From: Sphagnum magellanicum
Lineage: Eukaryota > Streptophyta > Sphagnopsida > Sphagnales > Sphagnaceae
Length of the DNA: 64,000 bases
Assembly (NCBI GenBank): GCA_021904315.1
Contig: CM038909.1
Coordinates: 20,808,212-20,872,211 of the forward strand
Direction: 5' to 3'
Shown here: positions 36,500 through 49,909 of the stretch, piece after piece
Numbering within the stretch: position 1 is the stretch's first letter
How the letters are laid out: each line of letters opens with the position of its first letter
The notes under the pieces: model-generated
Told to the model about the DNA's origin: nothing
Seen by the model: the letters and a program-made list of their open reading frames with translations, nothing else
Databases searched by the model: none
Made by a program: the position numbers and the translations under genes

Positions 36500-36920
36500 A
36501 AACATAGTCTAAGCTTTTGCAAATGATTCTCCATGTCACACTATAAAGTCATCGAGAAATATCTTCATAAAATTTTCCAAATATTCTCTTAATGCTTTGG
36601 TCATGACTCTTTAACATGTTGGAGGTCCATTTTTAACTCTAAACGACATCACCTTCCATATAAAAGCCCCTCAGTCTGTAACAAATGCAATCTTGTATAT
36701 GTCCTTTGGAGCTATAGATATTTGATGATATCTTGAATATCCATCTAAGAAGGAATATGCCTCATACCCTACTAATGTGTTTAACATTTCATATGTGAAA
36801 GGTAATGAGTATGGATCCTTCTTTGTGGCTGCATTTAGTTTTCTGCATATAGATTTTTAGCTTGCCATTTTTTTGGGATACTACTACTATGAGTGACAAC
36901 CATGTAGCTTCTTTTACAAA
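36500..36920 (-). pseudogene. Ty3 reverse transcriptase remnant
   Basis: In minus-strand translation one reads VVVSQKNGKLKI, KDPYPLPFT..EMLNTLVG, AYSFLDGYSRYHQISIAPKD, AFVTD followed by a stop, and the catalytic FLDDF at about 36545-36560. At least one Trp and one Gln position of the family now read as stops, and the frame shifts near 36850. Confidence 0.8.
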
Positions 36921-37499
36921 TTCAATGAATCCAACCACTAACAACTTATTTTATATCTTGTTTGATCGTTGTAGCATAGTTTGGATTTAATCTATACTTG
37001 GCTTGATGTGCCAATGATATAATAGTGTCCAATTCAATTTTGTGTTGTGCTAGTTATGGTGGAATCCCTTTTAATTTTTTTGTATGTCCATGCAAAAACA
37101 TTTTTGATTTCTTTCAACAATTGCTCCACTTCCAGCACCTTGCTTGTTTCTAGCTATGCATCAATCTTCACCATCGATGGTTATACATCAATTCCCATAT
37201 TAAACTTCATCAATTGTTGATCTTTAGTTAACATCCATCCAACTATTTATAATCCCCATGCTTTAATGCTTATTGGAGTTTCATCCACTACAACACTCCC
37301 TAGTTGATGTTTGTAGTATGTCCTTGGATACACCTTATCCACCATAGCTAGTCTGGCTCATATCTGTTGCCAGGTACCTTTTTCTTTGTGTATATATCAA
37401 ATGCTTGTTATGAAATTCTAGTATTCACATTTGTATCCATGATTCCCACTCTGTGGTTTCCATAGATTGAATTGTCTTAAGTAAACTAATATTGCTATG

Positions 37500-37950
37500 G
37501 AAAACAATTTTGGCTATGTAGCAAAGATGATATTTTCTTCTTCATCTGTGATGCCATTTTGATAATTGTAGCACAATAACATTTCTATTTTTCTTATTTC
37601 ACTTCCCAAATGTTTGGTAATTATAATTGTTATGACTGTCCCATTCCCTTGTATGGTAATAATGTTACTTCCCCAATCATGTGCCACTTTAGAATCCTTT
37701 AACCATGGTTTCCCAAACAACATGGAATAACTAGAATCTACCACATTATTTTGAAGTACAGTAAACGTAGTTATTTAAGGGATGCCATGAACATATATTT
37801 AGATTTCTAATCAACCCCACTGTTTTTGTGGTTGTTTGATCTACCATCCTTAGATTATATGGTGTAGGTTTAAGCTTTGGAAGCCCCAACCTCAATTTCA
37901 ACTATTTTATGATAATATTAATTCCAAAACTTCCATCAGCAACACATCTT
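37500..37950 (-). pseudogene. Ty3 aspartic protease remnant
   Basis: Minus-strand pieces include VADGSFGIN at about 37925-37955, at the place of the catalytic DSG/DGS motif. The frame 37744-37514 has SYSMLFGKPWLKDSKVAHDWG and then IITIQGNG, typical of the C-terminal half of plant Ty3 proteases. Frames are broken between the two. Confidence 0.7.
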
Positions 37951-39969
37951 ATATTGTATTCTTCTTAATATGTACTTGGATAATTGCCATATGATTATCT
38001 ATTGTTATAGTAGTTGTCCTTACTTCTAGTACTGAAGAACCAACTTGTTTATCTATGGTTGATTTACTTACATTATGAATTTTCTTTGGTTTCAGCTTCT
38101 ACCAAAGATATCTCTTTAATTCAAGAGTTATGTTAAACAACTATTTTAAGTTCAAAATATAACTTCTTTCTAACATTTGTTTACGAGTGTCCAGAAAAAT
38201 CTCTTCTACTATGATCAGTTTCTCTTGTGAATTCACTATTTCCTAACATTTCTATGCATCCACAAGAATAATATTTGGCATATCCAGCTAGGTTGTGTTC
38301 ATCCCTCCATGGATGTGGATGGCCTTTCTATTTGGGTTTGTGTTTTCTGAATTTGTTGAATTATCTCCACCATTGATTACTTCAACCACTCTTCTTTCTC
38401 CCAGTTAACAACATTCTTTGCTTTTCTTGGTTCTCTATCCTTGAACACATGTTTTTCAGTCATTTTACTTCTTGTGGTAACATTAACATCCACCACATTC
38501 ACATCCGTAATGATTGTTTATGTCTTAGTAATAGGTTGAACCTTTGCCACTATCATAGATTCCCATAAAACATTTTCTGCATCTTAGCAAACTTTGGACA
38601 ATATGTCATTTTATGTCCATTCAAACCATAGATGTGACATGCATATGAAGATGTCTTCTGTGCTTTTTGACTTGGTTGTATCGCTTTTGTGGTTGCCACT
38701 GTGGTTTATTTTTTATTCTTTTTACATGTCTCCACATTGTGATTTGTCATCCCATAATTTGTACAATGTTTGTCAATCTTCCTTGTATTACTTTGTGTTT
38801 TTGTTAGTATTGTTTATTTGATATTATGTGGTACTCACAATGCACTTTTTGTTTTTGCAATATACCTTCTTCACACAACATTATTGCCTCTTATACTATT
38901 GTAGTGTTGATTGATTCATCCTTGTAGTCCCAATTTTGAGGTATGATTGCAAACCCACTTTAAACATAGTAGTTAGAAAATTGTCTATGGTTAGTACTTG
39001 TAAATCCACTCATAGTAAACCTTCACCCTCTTAGTTTCTTCCTACTTCATGTTCTTCAACTCCATGTATATTTGCTTGTCATTTTGAGTCTTCCGATGAC
39101 ATTTGCAAAATGCATGTGTAAGTTTAAAAAAAATATAGTCAAGAAATTTTGACATGTAATTATGGCACCGGTTTGATGTTGTATCTCTTAGTATATAGTT
39201 AAATGCATTGATGATATACTATCCAGAAGTTTATACATTTGCTTTTACTATAAAATTGAACATTATGACATGAACATCTGGATCAACATCTTTTTTGAAA
39301 TTAGGATACTAAATAACTACCTTATTTGGCCTAACATAATGGCCATCTTTGTGATCAATAATTGGTGCAGTTACAACATTTGGTATCCTCCTCTTGAGTG
39401 CATGACATCTACACTTTTACACCCTCCAACAGCCATTGAATTCATTAGTGGTGAATCTACAGTCCTGTTCACATGAATAATTATTATCGGATTAGTAAAC
39501 ACCATTTGAGGTATGCCAACAACTCTAGTAGTAGTTGTTGGTAGTGCCAAACTTCGATTCAAATTCCTTACTACTAAGATTCCACTTGATCTATCACCCA
39601 ATTTTGTTGCGGATCCAATTAGTACTCCCCTTTTGACAACATTTATGTTAAGCGCAACAATTGTTTCCACTCCTATGGTTATGCTTGCACCAAGTGATTG
39701 AGTAACTCCTACTCCAACATGTTGTTTATAAGTTTCAACAATTGCCATTTTTTACATTATTGGTGGAGTTGTGCTGACATGAGATCGATGATGTTCCATT
39801 CTGCGGTTACCCATTGGTATCCACTATGATGCAGTATGGAATACCCTTTTAGTTCTCTATTCTTGGTCTAAATAGATGAACAAATATGTCGACTTTATGG
39901 TCCCAATTGGTTTCCCAACTCCATGCCTCTAAATCTGTTATGGACTACATGAATTCTTTATTCTTGTTC

Positions 39970-40230
39970 CTATGGTTGAGCCATTAATGTTCCTGCCACA
40001 TTATGTAACTCCACAGGCCTAACAATAGATGTTCTGATGTGAAAAGGCACAAAAGGACAATCCATGATTGCATGTCCTTCCTCACAGAATGCACATACCC
40101 TTGAAAATAACCTAATCATCTTTGAATCCACATATTCATGATCCCTTGTTTTGGTTGTGTGCCTTGTTTGATCCAACTCTGGATTCCTTTGATGAGAGTA
40201 TGACTGCGGTGTTTCATCCAATGCATTCAC
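39970..40230 (-). pseudogene. Ty3 gag remnant with zinc knuckle
   Basis: The minus-strand frame contains CAFCEEGHAIMDC, a CX2CX4HX4C zinc knuckle that binds RNA in Gag nucleocapsids. It is followed by CPFVPFHIR and a proline/asparagine-rich tail. The rest of gag between about 38.0 and 41.0 kb can be followed only in short pieces. The knuckle itself keeps all four ligands. Confidence 0.75.
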
Positions 40231-41051
40231 CTATGCCTTTGCATATCTAAATGATCTTGGGTAATTTTCCTCAGTCTCCTAAAACACATCAACATTGGTG
40301 TTTTCATCCACCTCCCAATGTTCCACTGGTTCATAGTAATTTGGAGATGCAGACTGATATATAAACTTGGGTTATGTACCTTTTGTAACATCCCTCCATC
40401 GGTTGGTCACCAACTTTGGACTTGAAATTTCATGTGGTTGTTCAGGTACTACAAAAGTCCCTGTTTTGTCTTAATCTCTATGACTTTGAACCATAAATTA
40501 CGACTGAGAAGTATACTACATCCGTTGATTCAAATGAATAGTTGATTACATTTCTCTCCATGGAGATCGTCATCTGGAACTTTTTTTTTTTTAAGACCCC
40601 CAGTCTATACATTTCGTCGTACCACTTCTTGTGGTAGAAACGACATGTGTCCTATAAGCATTTCCTTTGTTCTTAGCATTTGTTTGTCCAATATTAAATT
40701 TTGATAGGGGTTTTTGTAAGCCTTCCATATTCCTCTCCATTTTCAAGATTATTTTCTATCTGACTTTCAATAACTTATCAATTTGCCTCCAAGTCTAATT
40801 ATCGTTGTAAACTTCGTTGTCACCATTTGATTCATCTTGTTTCACAATTTTTTGTCTTCAAAGTTTGTAGATTGCTTTGTAGTCCTTATAGCGTTAACCG
40901 CGTAGACTTCCGATATTTTCTAACATGCCCCTTAAAATTATGAATTGAATAAAAAAACAACACTACTCATTTGGACACTTTCATCTATAGAATATAACAA
41001 ACTTTGTAGAAAACCTTCCCATTATTGAAAGAAATAATAGAAAAAAAAAAT

Positions 41052-41072
41052 TCCCCACAAGATGGTCGCCAA
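41052..41072 (-). other. Candidate primer-binding site
   Basis: Just inside the right LTR the minus strand reads TGGCGACCATCTTGTGGGG after two T residues. Plant Ty3 elements commonly start their tRNA-complementary site with TGGCG at this spot. The matching tRNA was not determined. Confidence 0.6.
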
Positions 41073-41073
41073 A

Positions 41074-41708
41074 TGGTAGAGGTGAAATTAAAATTCTTAC
41101 ATAATATTTTACACTATTGAAATAACAAATTTACATTTCACAAGCATATGTTCGTTATTTTTGTCTTAAGTTTCAACAAACTTAACATTACAATTCATTC
41201 CAACATGAAATTCATAGTTATTACATATAACTATAATTTGCACTTCAGAATACATTGTAAAAAACTTTAAAAACAAGATCACAATTCATTTAATCATAAT
41301 CTAGCACTACAAAAAATTCACACAAAAGTTGAACATATAATTCACTTTAGAAGTCTATGTTTTTTTGTATTATTGAAAACATCAATTCAAATTATAGCAT
41401 AATCCCATGTTTTGTTGAAAAAAAATCCCAAAACAATAGTTAAGATCTATGCTATACCAAAATAAAGTTTGTGGTTTTCTACTGCAAGTACTTCCAACTT
41501 TTCTTATTCCTCTTTAAAACTCCATGTCTCATCTTCTTCTCTTTCTTTTGTTCTCCAGAACTCTCCCCCTTTTGAACCACCCCAAGTCACATCATTATGA
41601 TCCAAAACAACAAGAATTCAAAATTCAAACTAACAAAGTTCCTTGATTAGTCCCTATCCTAACTGCCTTGTTCATTTCAAATCACATACTCATCCTACCC
41701 CCTTAACA
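41074..41708 (-). repeat. Right (5') LTR of the Ty3 element, 635 bp
   Basis: Read on the minus strand it starts TGTTAAGGGGGTAGGATGAG and ends CACCTCTACCA, so it has the TG...CA ends of an LTR. Its outer 370 bp (41339-41708) match the left LTR. The primer-binding-like site begins immediately inside it at 41073. Confidence 0.85.
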
Positions 41709-42740
41709 ATTTGGAATGAGGAGTGATGACTTTCGTTTGCACTTGCATATTTTCATCAACATATTTTTTTTACATTATGCATTGTCTTGAAGAGAGTGAA
41801 TGATGAACTTGTAAATGTTTATAAATAATTCCATTATTTGCATGTATAGAATTCATTGAAATTGAATAATCACAATTACTAAAACTAGAAAAACTATTTG
41901 GTTTTTTAGCCTAGGTTTGTTAACAAACCAATCCATGTGGAGGAGAGTTTTGAAATTTTCACAAATTAAAGTGAGATTGCATCGGAGTAGAAAATTGGGG
42001 AGGAAAGGTATGAAAGATCTAAGACATTATTAAGTTCATAATTAAATAATCATGAAACATTGCATTTAACCATGAAAAATTTACATGAACAAATAATTGG
42101 TTGGAAACCTCATGGTAGAAATTTCGTGTGTTGGGCATTTTATTGTGTTGATGATGGCTCAAATGTGGATGTGAATGTCTCACAATTTTAATGCATGCAT
42201 ATGTGGTTTATTATAATAATCCAATGTTTTCTACAATTTTCAACCGAAGTACAAGGTTGAAGAAAGGTCTAGTTTTTTATTTCAAGAGTAATGGTATGAT
42301 TTCACATATTAGGAAATATGTGAATGTAAACCATGGATAAATTGCAAAACATTTGGAAAAGTGAACAACATAAAAAAGTCTAATAGAAATAAAACTTACA
42401 AAAAGGTTTTGAAATAATTGGGAATATGATCTCTAATTTTTTGGGGCCTTAAATCCTTATAAATAGGACAATGTGCACCATAAAAGTTTTTTAGAGAACT
42501 TTACTTTTCTTGTTGTAAAAAACCATTTGCCCATTCAATTTGTTGAAATTATCTAGTTAAGGCATTTGTTAATACAATTATGCCCTTGTGTTATTTTCCA
42601 TTCCAAAAAAACATTGAGTTAGGAAGTGTTATTATACCTAATTAAGAAAACAAAACAAACATATATTTTATTAATGTTTGCAAATTATATATGTTTATGA
42701 TACTGCAAATTTTGATCTCATGACATTTTTGCATTGGTTG
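41709..42740. other. AT-rich spacer right of the Ty3 element
   Basis: No gene or element recognised. The five bases after the LTR are ATTTG, but the matching left flank is lost, so no target duplication can be shown. Confidence 0.5.
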
Positions 42741-42749
42741 TGAATTTTT

Positions 42750-44790
42750 AGGAGAAAATTGGGTGCTAAAATGTATTACAATTGGTTTGTTTGAAACATT
42801 CGAAACATTAGATCAAACATTGGTAAGAAATGTATAAGATCTTATAAAGTTGTATGGTTAACAAAAAATATCCTTGTATATGTGAAGGATGAAGGATCAT
42901 ATTTGAATACCATGACAACTATTTACAAGTCAATAGTCAATTGTGATACTTTAAGTATGGTGGAAAATGTTAAAGGCACATGTTTTGTACATGTCTTTTT
43001 AAAAGCTTGTCAATATGTCACTCCCAAAGAAAAAGTTTGTAGAGGCTTCAAATACATTTCCATCAAATTTTCCCAAAAACATTTATAGAAATGTACAAAG
43101 TGGCATAAAAAGTCAAAAAAAGGAAGACAAAAATGGATGTTTGCTTTTGTGTTATACAAGTCTTAAGTTTTAAAAATTGAACACACCAATCAAAATAAGG
43201 TGATATGCAAGTTGCTTTATTTTGTTTTTTTTTTTGGTTCTATTATTTTGAGTCTTGTCACTACAAAATTTCATTAGAATAAATCATGTCGCTTGCAACT
43301 AGATGTAATTAGCTATCACATACAATTGCATAAGCTTGTGTGTGCAATTGCATTTGAATCTAGATGATTTTTTGTCATTTTTAAAATTATGATGTGACTA
43401 GTTGTTCTTTCATTCAAAATGGATGATTTCTACACTTGTTTTTATGTTAATATGTTATTAGATATACGAATAGTTGCACAAGCAACCATAACATTACAAC
43501 TTCTAAGACATGGACACCTTACACCCTTATATAGGATAGGGCGTGGGCTTTGAATGTGTATAGAAAATCAAAATTCATGTTTTAAGGCACTTTTTGTTAA
43601 CTATTCATTAATGATTTTCTAATTTGGTGAATTATATTAGAAAATATGTATATTTAAAAATTCAATATATTTTAAACACATAATCTATAATTTATAATGA
43701 TCATATTTTTGAATTATAGTTTCCAAATATTTAAATTTAAAAAATGGCCTAGGTGCCATGTGGCCTAACATTAGCACCCTTGGTTTGCCTATGCGCCATT
43801 TAGGCTATTAAACTAGGTGAATTAATTAATAAGTATAATATCTAACATTAAATAATAGTTACTTTAGTAGTTAGTAGTTAATATGTAATAACTAGGTATG
43901 ACTAGGGTATCATTGAATGTTACCTTATAACCACTGAACATCTATTAGATCTCTTTAGTTTTTTATTCTTCTTAAATGATATTTAGGGCCATGGGTGCAC
44001 CAATGGAACGTTTACAATATTTCTTTGAAATCTAGAGACAAAAGCACAACAAAAAAAAACAAGAAGAAGCAAGCTCGTTCAAGGAGAAAAAACATTAAAC
44101 CCTTTTACTTTCAAATTTTATATCTTCCTCATTTTTTGTTCATTTTGAACGATTAAAAAAATATGGGTACACCATTTGAAGCTTTTTGAAAGCTCTTTGA
44201 AATGTAAAAACATTTAACAATAAGTAAAAAATGGGCTCCAAATTCAAATTGTTCTTATTTGCTTCAATTCTAAGAAGTTATTGTCTTTTGTTATAACATG
44301 CAAATTGGTGTTAATGGTTACTACTCATGTACCCCATGCTTCCACATGGCAAATTATTGTAGACATTTTGTTTCAAGTTGTCACTTCTTATGTTTTGAAC
44401 TAGTCAAAGGGTTAGTATTTGTTGAGTGATGCTTTGAATCTAGCCATATCCATGAGCCTTAAATTAAAGAAAGAAATGAATCATCATCCTATTTTGGATG
44501 TTTTGATTGATGATGATTCAAGCTTAGATATTAAGTTAGGAAGTTTTGCAAGGAACATAAAGAAAGAAGTTTGTGGGGTCATGGGCTCTTTCATTTCTTT
44601 CTTAACAAAATATGATCAGAATAGAGCTCACAATATGCTATCTTTGATGTTAGATCCAAGATTCAAGAATTTGAAATCTTGATCTCCTTTTTTATTAGTT
44701 GTGATCAAGGGGTGGTCATAGCTGAAAAGTATTAAAGGAGATCCTTGATTCCTATCCTCTTGAGGTCATATCATCATTTAAAAATAACAA
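42750..44790 (+). pseudogene. Degenerate hAT transposase, copy 2, interrupted
   Basis: First part, 42750-43250: VLKCITIGLFETFET, VKDEGSYLNTMTTIYKSIVNC, GTCFVHVFLKACQY, then KKSKKGRQKW and KLNTPIK in shifting frames. Second part, about 44260-44790: TWQIIVDILFQVVTSYVLN, YLLSDALNLAISMSLKLK, FLTKYDQNRAHNMLSLMLDPRFKNL and then a broken tail. The LDPRFK block and preceding helices are characteristic of plant hAT transposases. In hAT proteins the two parts are about 75 residues apart; here about 1 kb separates them, so some 0.8 kb is inserted. Stops and frameshifts make it non-functional. No terminal repeats were assigned. Confidence 0.8.
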
Positions 44791-44799
44791 TTAATTTGA

Positions 44800-47380
44800 A
44801 TGAAGTAAAAATTGTGAATTAAAATTGAAAATTATTATTTTAATGGAACCATTTAGCTTATTTGATTGGAAAAAAATTATATTAACTAATTAATAAGTTA
44901 TTGACATTTTTATTAACCAACCAACATTGGTTTGTAGCCTATTTAAGCTAAACACACATAATCTCACATGAGTTTTGAAAATGAAACATGTATTAAAATA
45001 ATTGGTCTCCAAAGATACCATCCTTGCAAAAACACATGGAAGTTATTTCTAAAACTAAGTTAGTGCATCCAACATAGGAAAAATATACAATGTAATGCAT
45101 AACTTGAAAAATAGGAATTCACATGATATAAGGATGTAGCCTCTTAATGATAACAATTTTAGTTAGCATTGAAAGTTATGACCAATGTTGGTAGATTCAA
45201 GTCCAAGCTTTAGGTCTGGTTTTGGGCTATTTGGATCAAAGGTTTGAATTTTGTTGAAATTGAATTGGATTTACATTATGAAATCATCTTTTGTTAAAAA
45301 TGAAAACCAAACTGATTTTCTTGAATTTTTTTTTCAACCAATGTTTTTTTTCCTTGACAATGTTTTTCATTTTTTCAACAACAAAATTGGGAATTCTTTT
45401 TTTTAAAAGTGTAAATTCACTAATTTTGCTAAATTTTTGGAAAAAATTGCCAAATTTTCAATGTCACAAAATTTTTTAATGTATTTATTATACATCAAAC
45501 TTAAACACTTTAATTCAAAATCATAATGAAAATGATTAATTATATATGTGTTGCTACTTCTTATAGACTTTTATCATCTTCATATCTTCCTATTCAACTT
45601 GGTTTTGCCCATATTATGCATACTTTGGTCTTTGTTTTCCATATGATTCCACATTAACTTGTTTTGTAGTTCCAATTTTTGTGTGTGGTTATGTTAACTC
45701 TTCAAACAAATCACACATGCTTGGAATATGGTTTATTCAATGTCCTTGACCATCCTTCACAAAGATTTTTTAAAAAATTACAAACACAAATAATGATTTG
45801 AAAACAGTTTGTGGAACATCAATTAAAACCAATTCCAAAACTATTTTCTAAACATTGAAAGCATCGTTTTATGGAACTTTTTCTATTTTTCTTGGACGCC
45901 TTATAACATAAGTGAAATATGTAAATACGAACAATAATAAACATCAGTTTGGGGCATTTTTGGATATCTTCATTCACAACATTTATGAAAACACCTTAAG
46001 GTTTTGTTCATGAAAGTTTAAGTGGGATTTGTGGGAAAAAAAAAACATGGAAACAAATATAGCCTAGCTTATTTTGAAAAGGTAGTGAATTTGATGACAC
46101 AAAAGGAGGAGGCTCTTAATCACATGTGTTTTGTGAAACCTATATACATATTCATCTTTACACATTATTCATTGCATATAGAAAACAACATTGCATCGAA
46201 GAAATTATGTGACGAAGTAAGAAAATAATTAAATTAAAAAACTTGAAAGATTATAGATTTTTGAACTCAAGCTTCTTACTAGCTTTTGCATTTCTTATTT
46301 GATTGTTTGAATGTATACAAAAAATTTTCATTCTAATATAAAAAATGGTAATACTAAAGTTACATTGGTAATAGGTGTCTAATGTCAAACTTCGAAATTT
46401 AGAAGCAAGAAATATTGATTAAAAAACATTCAAGTTAAGGATGGTCAATGTCCAAATAACTATTAAATTCATTCCATGCACAAAAATTCTACCAAAAAAA
46501 GGTTGAATTGGAGGTGTGACTATGTTGAATTGGTATAGTTTTTAAATATTAAGTCAAAAGTATGTTCTAACCTAACATTTAAAAATATTCATTAACCCAT
46601 CTTGCAACCATAGTTAGATGTTTATGAATATACTTGGTAACTATTTGCTAAAACTTTAAAACGAAATTTGGCCAAAACATATCATTAGAAAAGACATTGA
46701 AAGTCTATAATGAATTTTAAAAATCTAATTAAGATGTTAAGTTCTCATACAATTTGCTTACAATGAATTCACAAGAGCCCTATGAATTACACCCTTGAAA
46801 CATGACACAACCAACTGAAGTCCTAATGTTCATCATGGTGTGAAGTCTATGTGTACACAAAACATGAACACAAGACTTGTTTATATGACTTTTGCAAGAT
46901 GGGGGATTAGGTTCATCATGGTGTGAAGTCTATGTGTACACAAGAACATGAACATAAGACTTGTTTGTATGACTTTTGCAAGATGGGGATTAATTCAAAC
47001 CATAATGTGCAATGAGAATTATAATACACCCTAGGTCACTTATCAACAATTCTTTGATAAAACATGAAAGTGAAAGAAATTCAATCAAACAACAAGATAA
47101 GTAAGCCCAAAGGAAAAGACCTACCCAAAAGGTACACGAGTCCCACAACCCTCACACAACCTCATCTCTAAATGTGACTTGTCAACAAAGAAGTCCCTTA
47201 GTTATGGGCAACAAGTCATTCACAAAAAGGAAAAAAACCCTGGACCAGTTATAGTCTATAAGTGGGCCATAACATGCACACACCATATGAAACTTGTGGG
47301 CCTACAAAACACTTGACATGCAAGGATTATGCAATCCCATGGGAAACCCATTATGATGTCGTTTCGGATGAACCACAACG
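44800..47380. other. AT-rich spacer
   Basis: No supportable gene. Contains an 83-bp tandem duplication at 46828-46994; otherwise no structure was seen. Confidence 0.55.
46828..46994. repeat. 83-bp tandem duplication
   Basis: Copies 46828-46910 and 46911-46994 both begin GTTCATCATGGTGTGAAG and end with CAAGATGGGG(G)ATTA. They differ at only a few positions (one inserted G after ACACAA, ACACAAG/ACATAAG, TTATATG/TTGTATG, one fewer G). Confidence 0.9.
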
Positions 47381-47535
47381 GAGTTACCAAGGTTCCACCT
47401 GGGTAACCTATATAGGGTAAACCTCGCACTACCTATGTAGGTTACGTGGGTGAGTGTTATACGTAAGTAAGTGATTACTATGTAGTTAGGTAAGTAGTTA
47501 AGGCACTTGGGTGAGTACTAGGTAGGTAGATACAT
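47380..47535. repeat. GTAG/GTAAG-rich cluster
   Basis: CTACCTATGTAGG, TACGTAAGTAAGTGATTAC, TAGTTAGGTAAGTAG and ACTAGGTAGGTAGATAC follow each other closely, giving several short self-complementary segments. Marks the left border of the second GC-rich island. Confidence 0.5.
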
Positions 47536-49369
47536 GTGGATGGTTAGTACATAGAAGCTATGGGAGAGGAATGCAATGAAAAAGTGTTTTTTCTGTTCAT
47601 GTCCCATCCATCCATGACGCTTCATGGCGCTGGTCCCTGCTGGTTATATTATGCACTTGGGTGACTATTGGCACGTTCATGACAGCTTGTTACATTGGAC
47701 CAAGTATGTGCTTTGGAAGTTCCCCACCTTCCCCCCCTCCTACACACACACACACACAAAAGAAAAATCAATCCGAATGTTCGGATCAAAGAATTGGATG
47801 CTTAACATGTTGTCTAAAACACACTTCAACAACTACACCATGCAAAAGAAGAAAAATCATGAGGCTAACACAAACCACAAACATGGATTACGAAAAAAAA
47901 ACAAATATTATGGTAGTTCTTGTGGAGTCACACCAAATATCAAAAACAAGGAAATGTGAAGATAGAGTTATCCGTAAAGTCACCCTGTCTTCACCCTGTC
48001 TTTGGGCCTGCTTTCACCCACCTTTCCCCTATTTCAGTGGTATCCTCAAAGTAATGAAATTTTTATTAAATCATCAGTATGAAATGCAATGCTGAAACTC
48101 AACATTTAATGCACAAGGTTCGAGAATAATTATCATAATTGTACAAGTAGGAGCAGTGAAAATATATGTAGCAGCAGTGGAGGCGCTCCGGAAAAAAGAA
48201 AGACACGGTGAAACTCAGTTTAGCACCAAGATTGGTGGAAAAACTAGTTTGGGTCCCAGTTATTTTGTTTTGTAAAATTTCCATTTTCAGTTACGCGTTT
48301 CGTGCTCTATTATGCAAAAAATCGGCCGATTTCCCCCCTTAATCGCCTGACTTTATGGATAACTCTATTTTACTTTAGACATAAAAAACAATTGGAACTT
48401 GAAAATGTTGAATATACTTTAGGTTGCATAAAACAATACCAAAAAACTAAAGTTCCCAAGTTCCCAAGTTCCTCCCTAAACCCCTAAAAAGGAAATAGCA
48501 AACTGGGCCTATTTTACCCATGATGAGGGTCACCTCATTGATTGCGTAAGAAATCTTTTTTTACATTGTGTCCTACACCCCTTTTTTGCTTAGGCTAATA
48601 ATAACACCAGGGCTTTATTTATTAATAAAGTTATCCATAAGTCACCATGTTTTTGGGCACCAATTTGACCCTCTAATTCCTATTACATCCCCAAATCGAG
48701 TGTTTTCCATAAAGTATGAGAAATTTGGTACCATTTCATGAAACTGGGATCAGTTCTGAAGAATTGCCTGCTGGGATCTTATTCTAACATAGGCTTGATT
48801 GATCAGCAGGCAAGGCTAATCCAAAACTGGGGATGAAATTCCCATCAGGAGTAAGTTAGGTGAAAAAACTAGTTTGGTCCCCTCTTCTTCTTCTTCTTCT
48901 CTTTTTTGTTTTTTTTTCCCGTGCATATACTGTTTTCATCCTGATATCTCATTTCATCCCCAGTTTCAACAAAACTGGGGCCCAGTACCTTCAGTTTGGG
49001 GTACTTTATGGATAACGTCTGATACCCAAGTAAAGTACCTTGGCCAATTTGGCACAAATTATAATACTTTTCCGAAAAGATCCAATTTTCACAAAAAATA
49101 CTTTAAAATAATAATAATAATAATAAAATTAAAGAACACTGTTTTGTGAAGGAAGATGAACAAAGAATCCTTTGGAATATTCAGGAATATCCTCGTTTTC
49201 GAAAGGGGATCTCCAAAATTAATTGATTGGTCAATAGGCTGCCTCTTTACTATGGTATTTTATATTGCCAGGATATTGGATAAGGAACGTGTGGGTGCTA
49301 TTGGGAACAACTTGGGGAACACATGGGAACTTTGTCTCAGATAGTAAGTGCCAATGGTTTTTTTTTTTT

Positions 49370-49885
49370 TTGGTGGTCAATTTTGTGATGTAGCCAAAGT
49401 GGAAGATTTAGCCGAATATTGGCTACAAGCTAAATATGAAAGTAAGTTGTTTAAACATCCTTCTATATTTTTGGCTACCTACTTATATATACCATGTAGA
49501 AAAAAATCTGGCAATTTTTCTTAAGTTTTGATCAAATTTTGGGCTATTGAAAATCTCCCACAAGCGCTTGATTTTAGCACTTTAAATATATCTTTTTGGC
49601 TACATGTATATATAGCCAGCCAAAAAAAAAAAGGTGCTAGATATATCAGAAATTAAAAGTGGTAAAAATCATGTGCTTTTTGAGATTTCCAATAGCCAGA
49701 ATTCGAAAAGCAATTTGTGTAAAAATCGCTAGAATTCTGTCTCTACATGGTTCAAGTAGGGTAGCCAAAAATATGAAAAGATGTTTTGAAAATTTTACTC
49801 TCATATTTATTAGCTTGTGGCCAAATCTGGCGAAATCTTTCTGTGGATGGTTGCCACTTTTGGCTATGATACAAAATTGCCCTAA
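49370..49885. mobile_element. Foldback MITE-like element (about 0.5 kb inverted repeat)
   Basis: The left arm starts GTCAATTTTGTGATGTAGCC (49376) and continues with AAGATTTAGCC, TTGGCTACAAGCTAAATATGA, TTCTATATTTTTGGCTACC, CCATGTAGA and GGGCTATTGAAAATCTC. The reverse complement of 49640-49885 gives the same blocks in the same order. The two arms of about 230 bp are separated by a short centre around 49610-49640. Transcribed, it would form a long hairpin. No coding capacity. A clear target duplication was not identified. Confidence 0.8.
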
Positions 49886-49909
49886 AAAAATCACGGCAAT
49901 TGAGTCTTA

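Larger units (their letters stand above)
28163..41708 (-). mobile_element. Decayed Ty3-type LTR retrotransposon, minus strand
   Basis: An element of about 13.5 kb with related direct repeats at both ends, a primer-binding-like site inside the right LTR, and a purine tract inside the left LTR. Remnants run in Ty3 order on the minus strand: gag zinc knuckle (40.1 kb), protease (37.5-37.9), RT (36.5-36.9), RNase H (35.7-36.1), integrase (34.4-35.6). Protease, RT and integrase motifs resemble plant non-chromovirus (Tat/Athila-type) elements; that placement is from memory of the family. A further 4-5 kb of sense-strand reading sequence follows integrase. Every domain is broken by stops and frameshifts. 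Two solo LTRs of another family (32387-33205, 33450-34366) are nested inside. The LTRs are about 85% identical by eye over their shared part, so the insertion is old. Confidence 0.9.

Noticed and set aside
47624-48095. Two overlapping plus-strand frames of 111 and 144 codons
   Set aside because: Both cross a CA microsatellite in different frames and have no recognisable domain or splice context.
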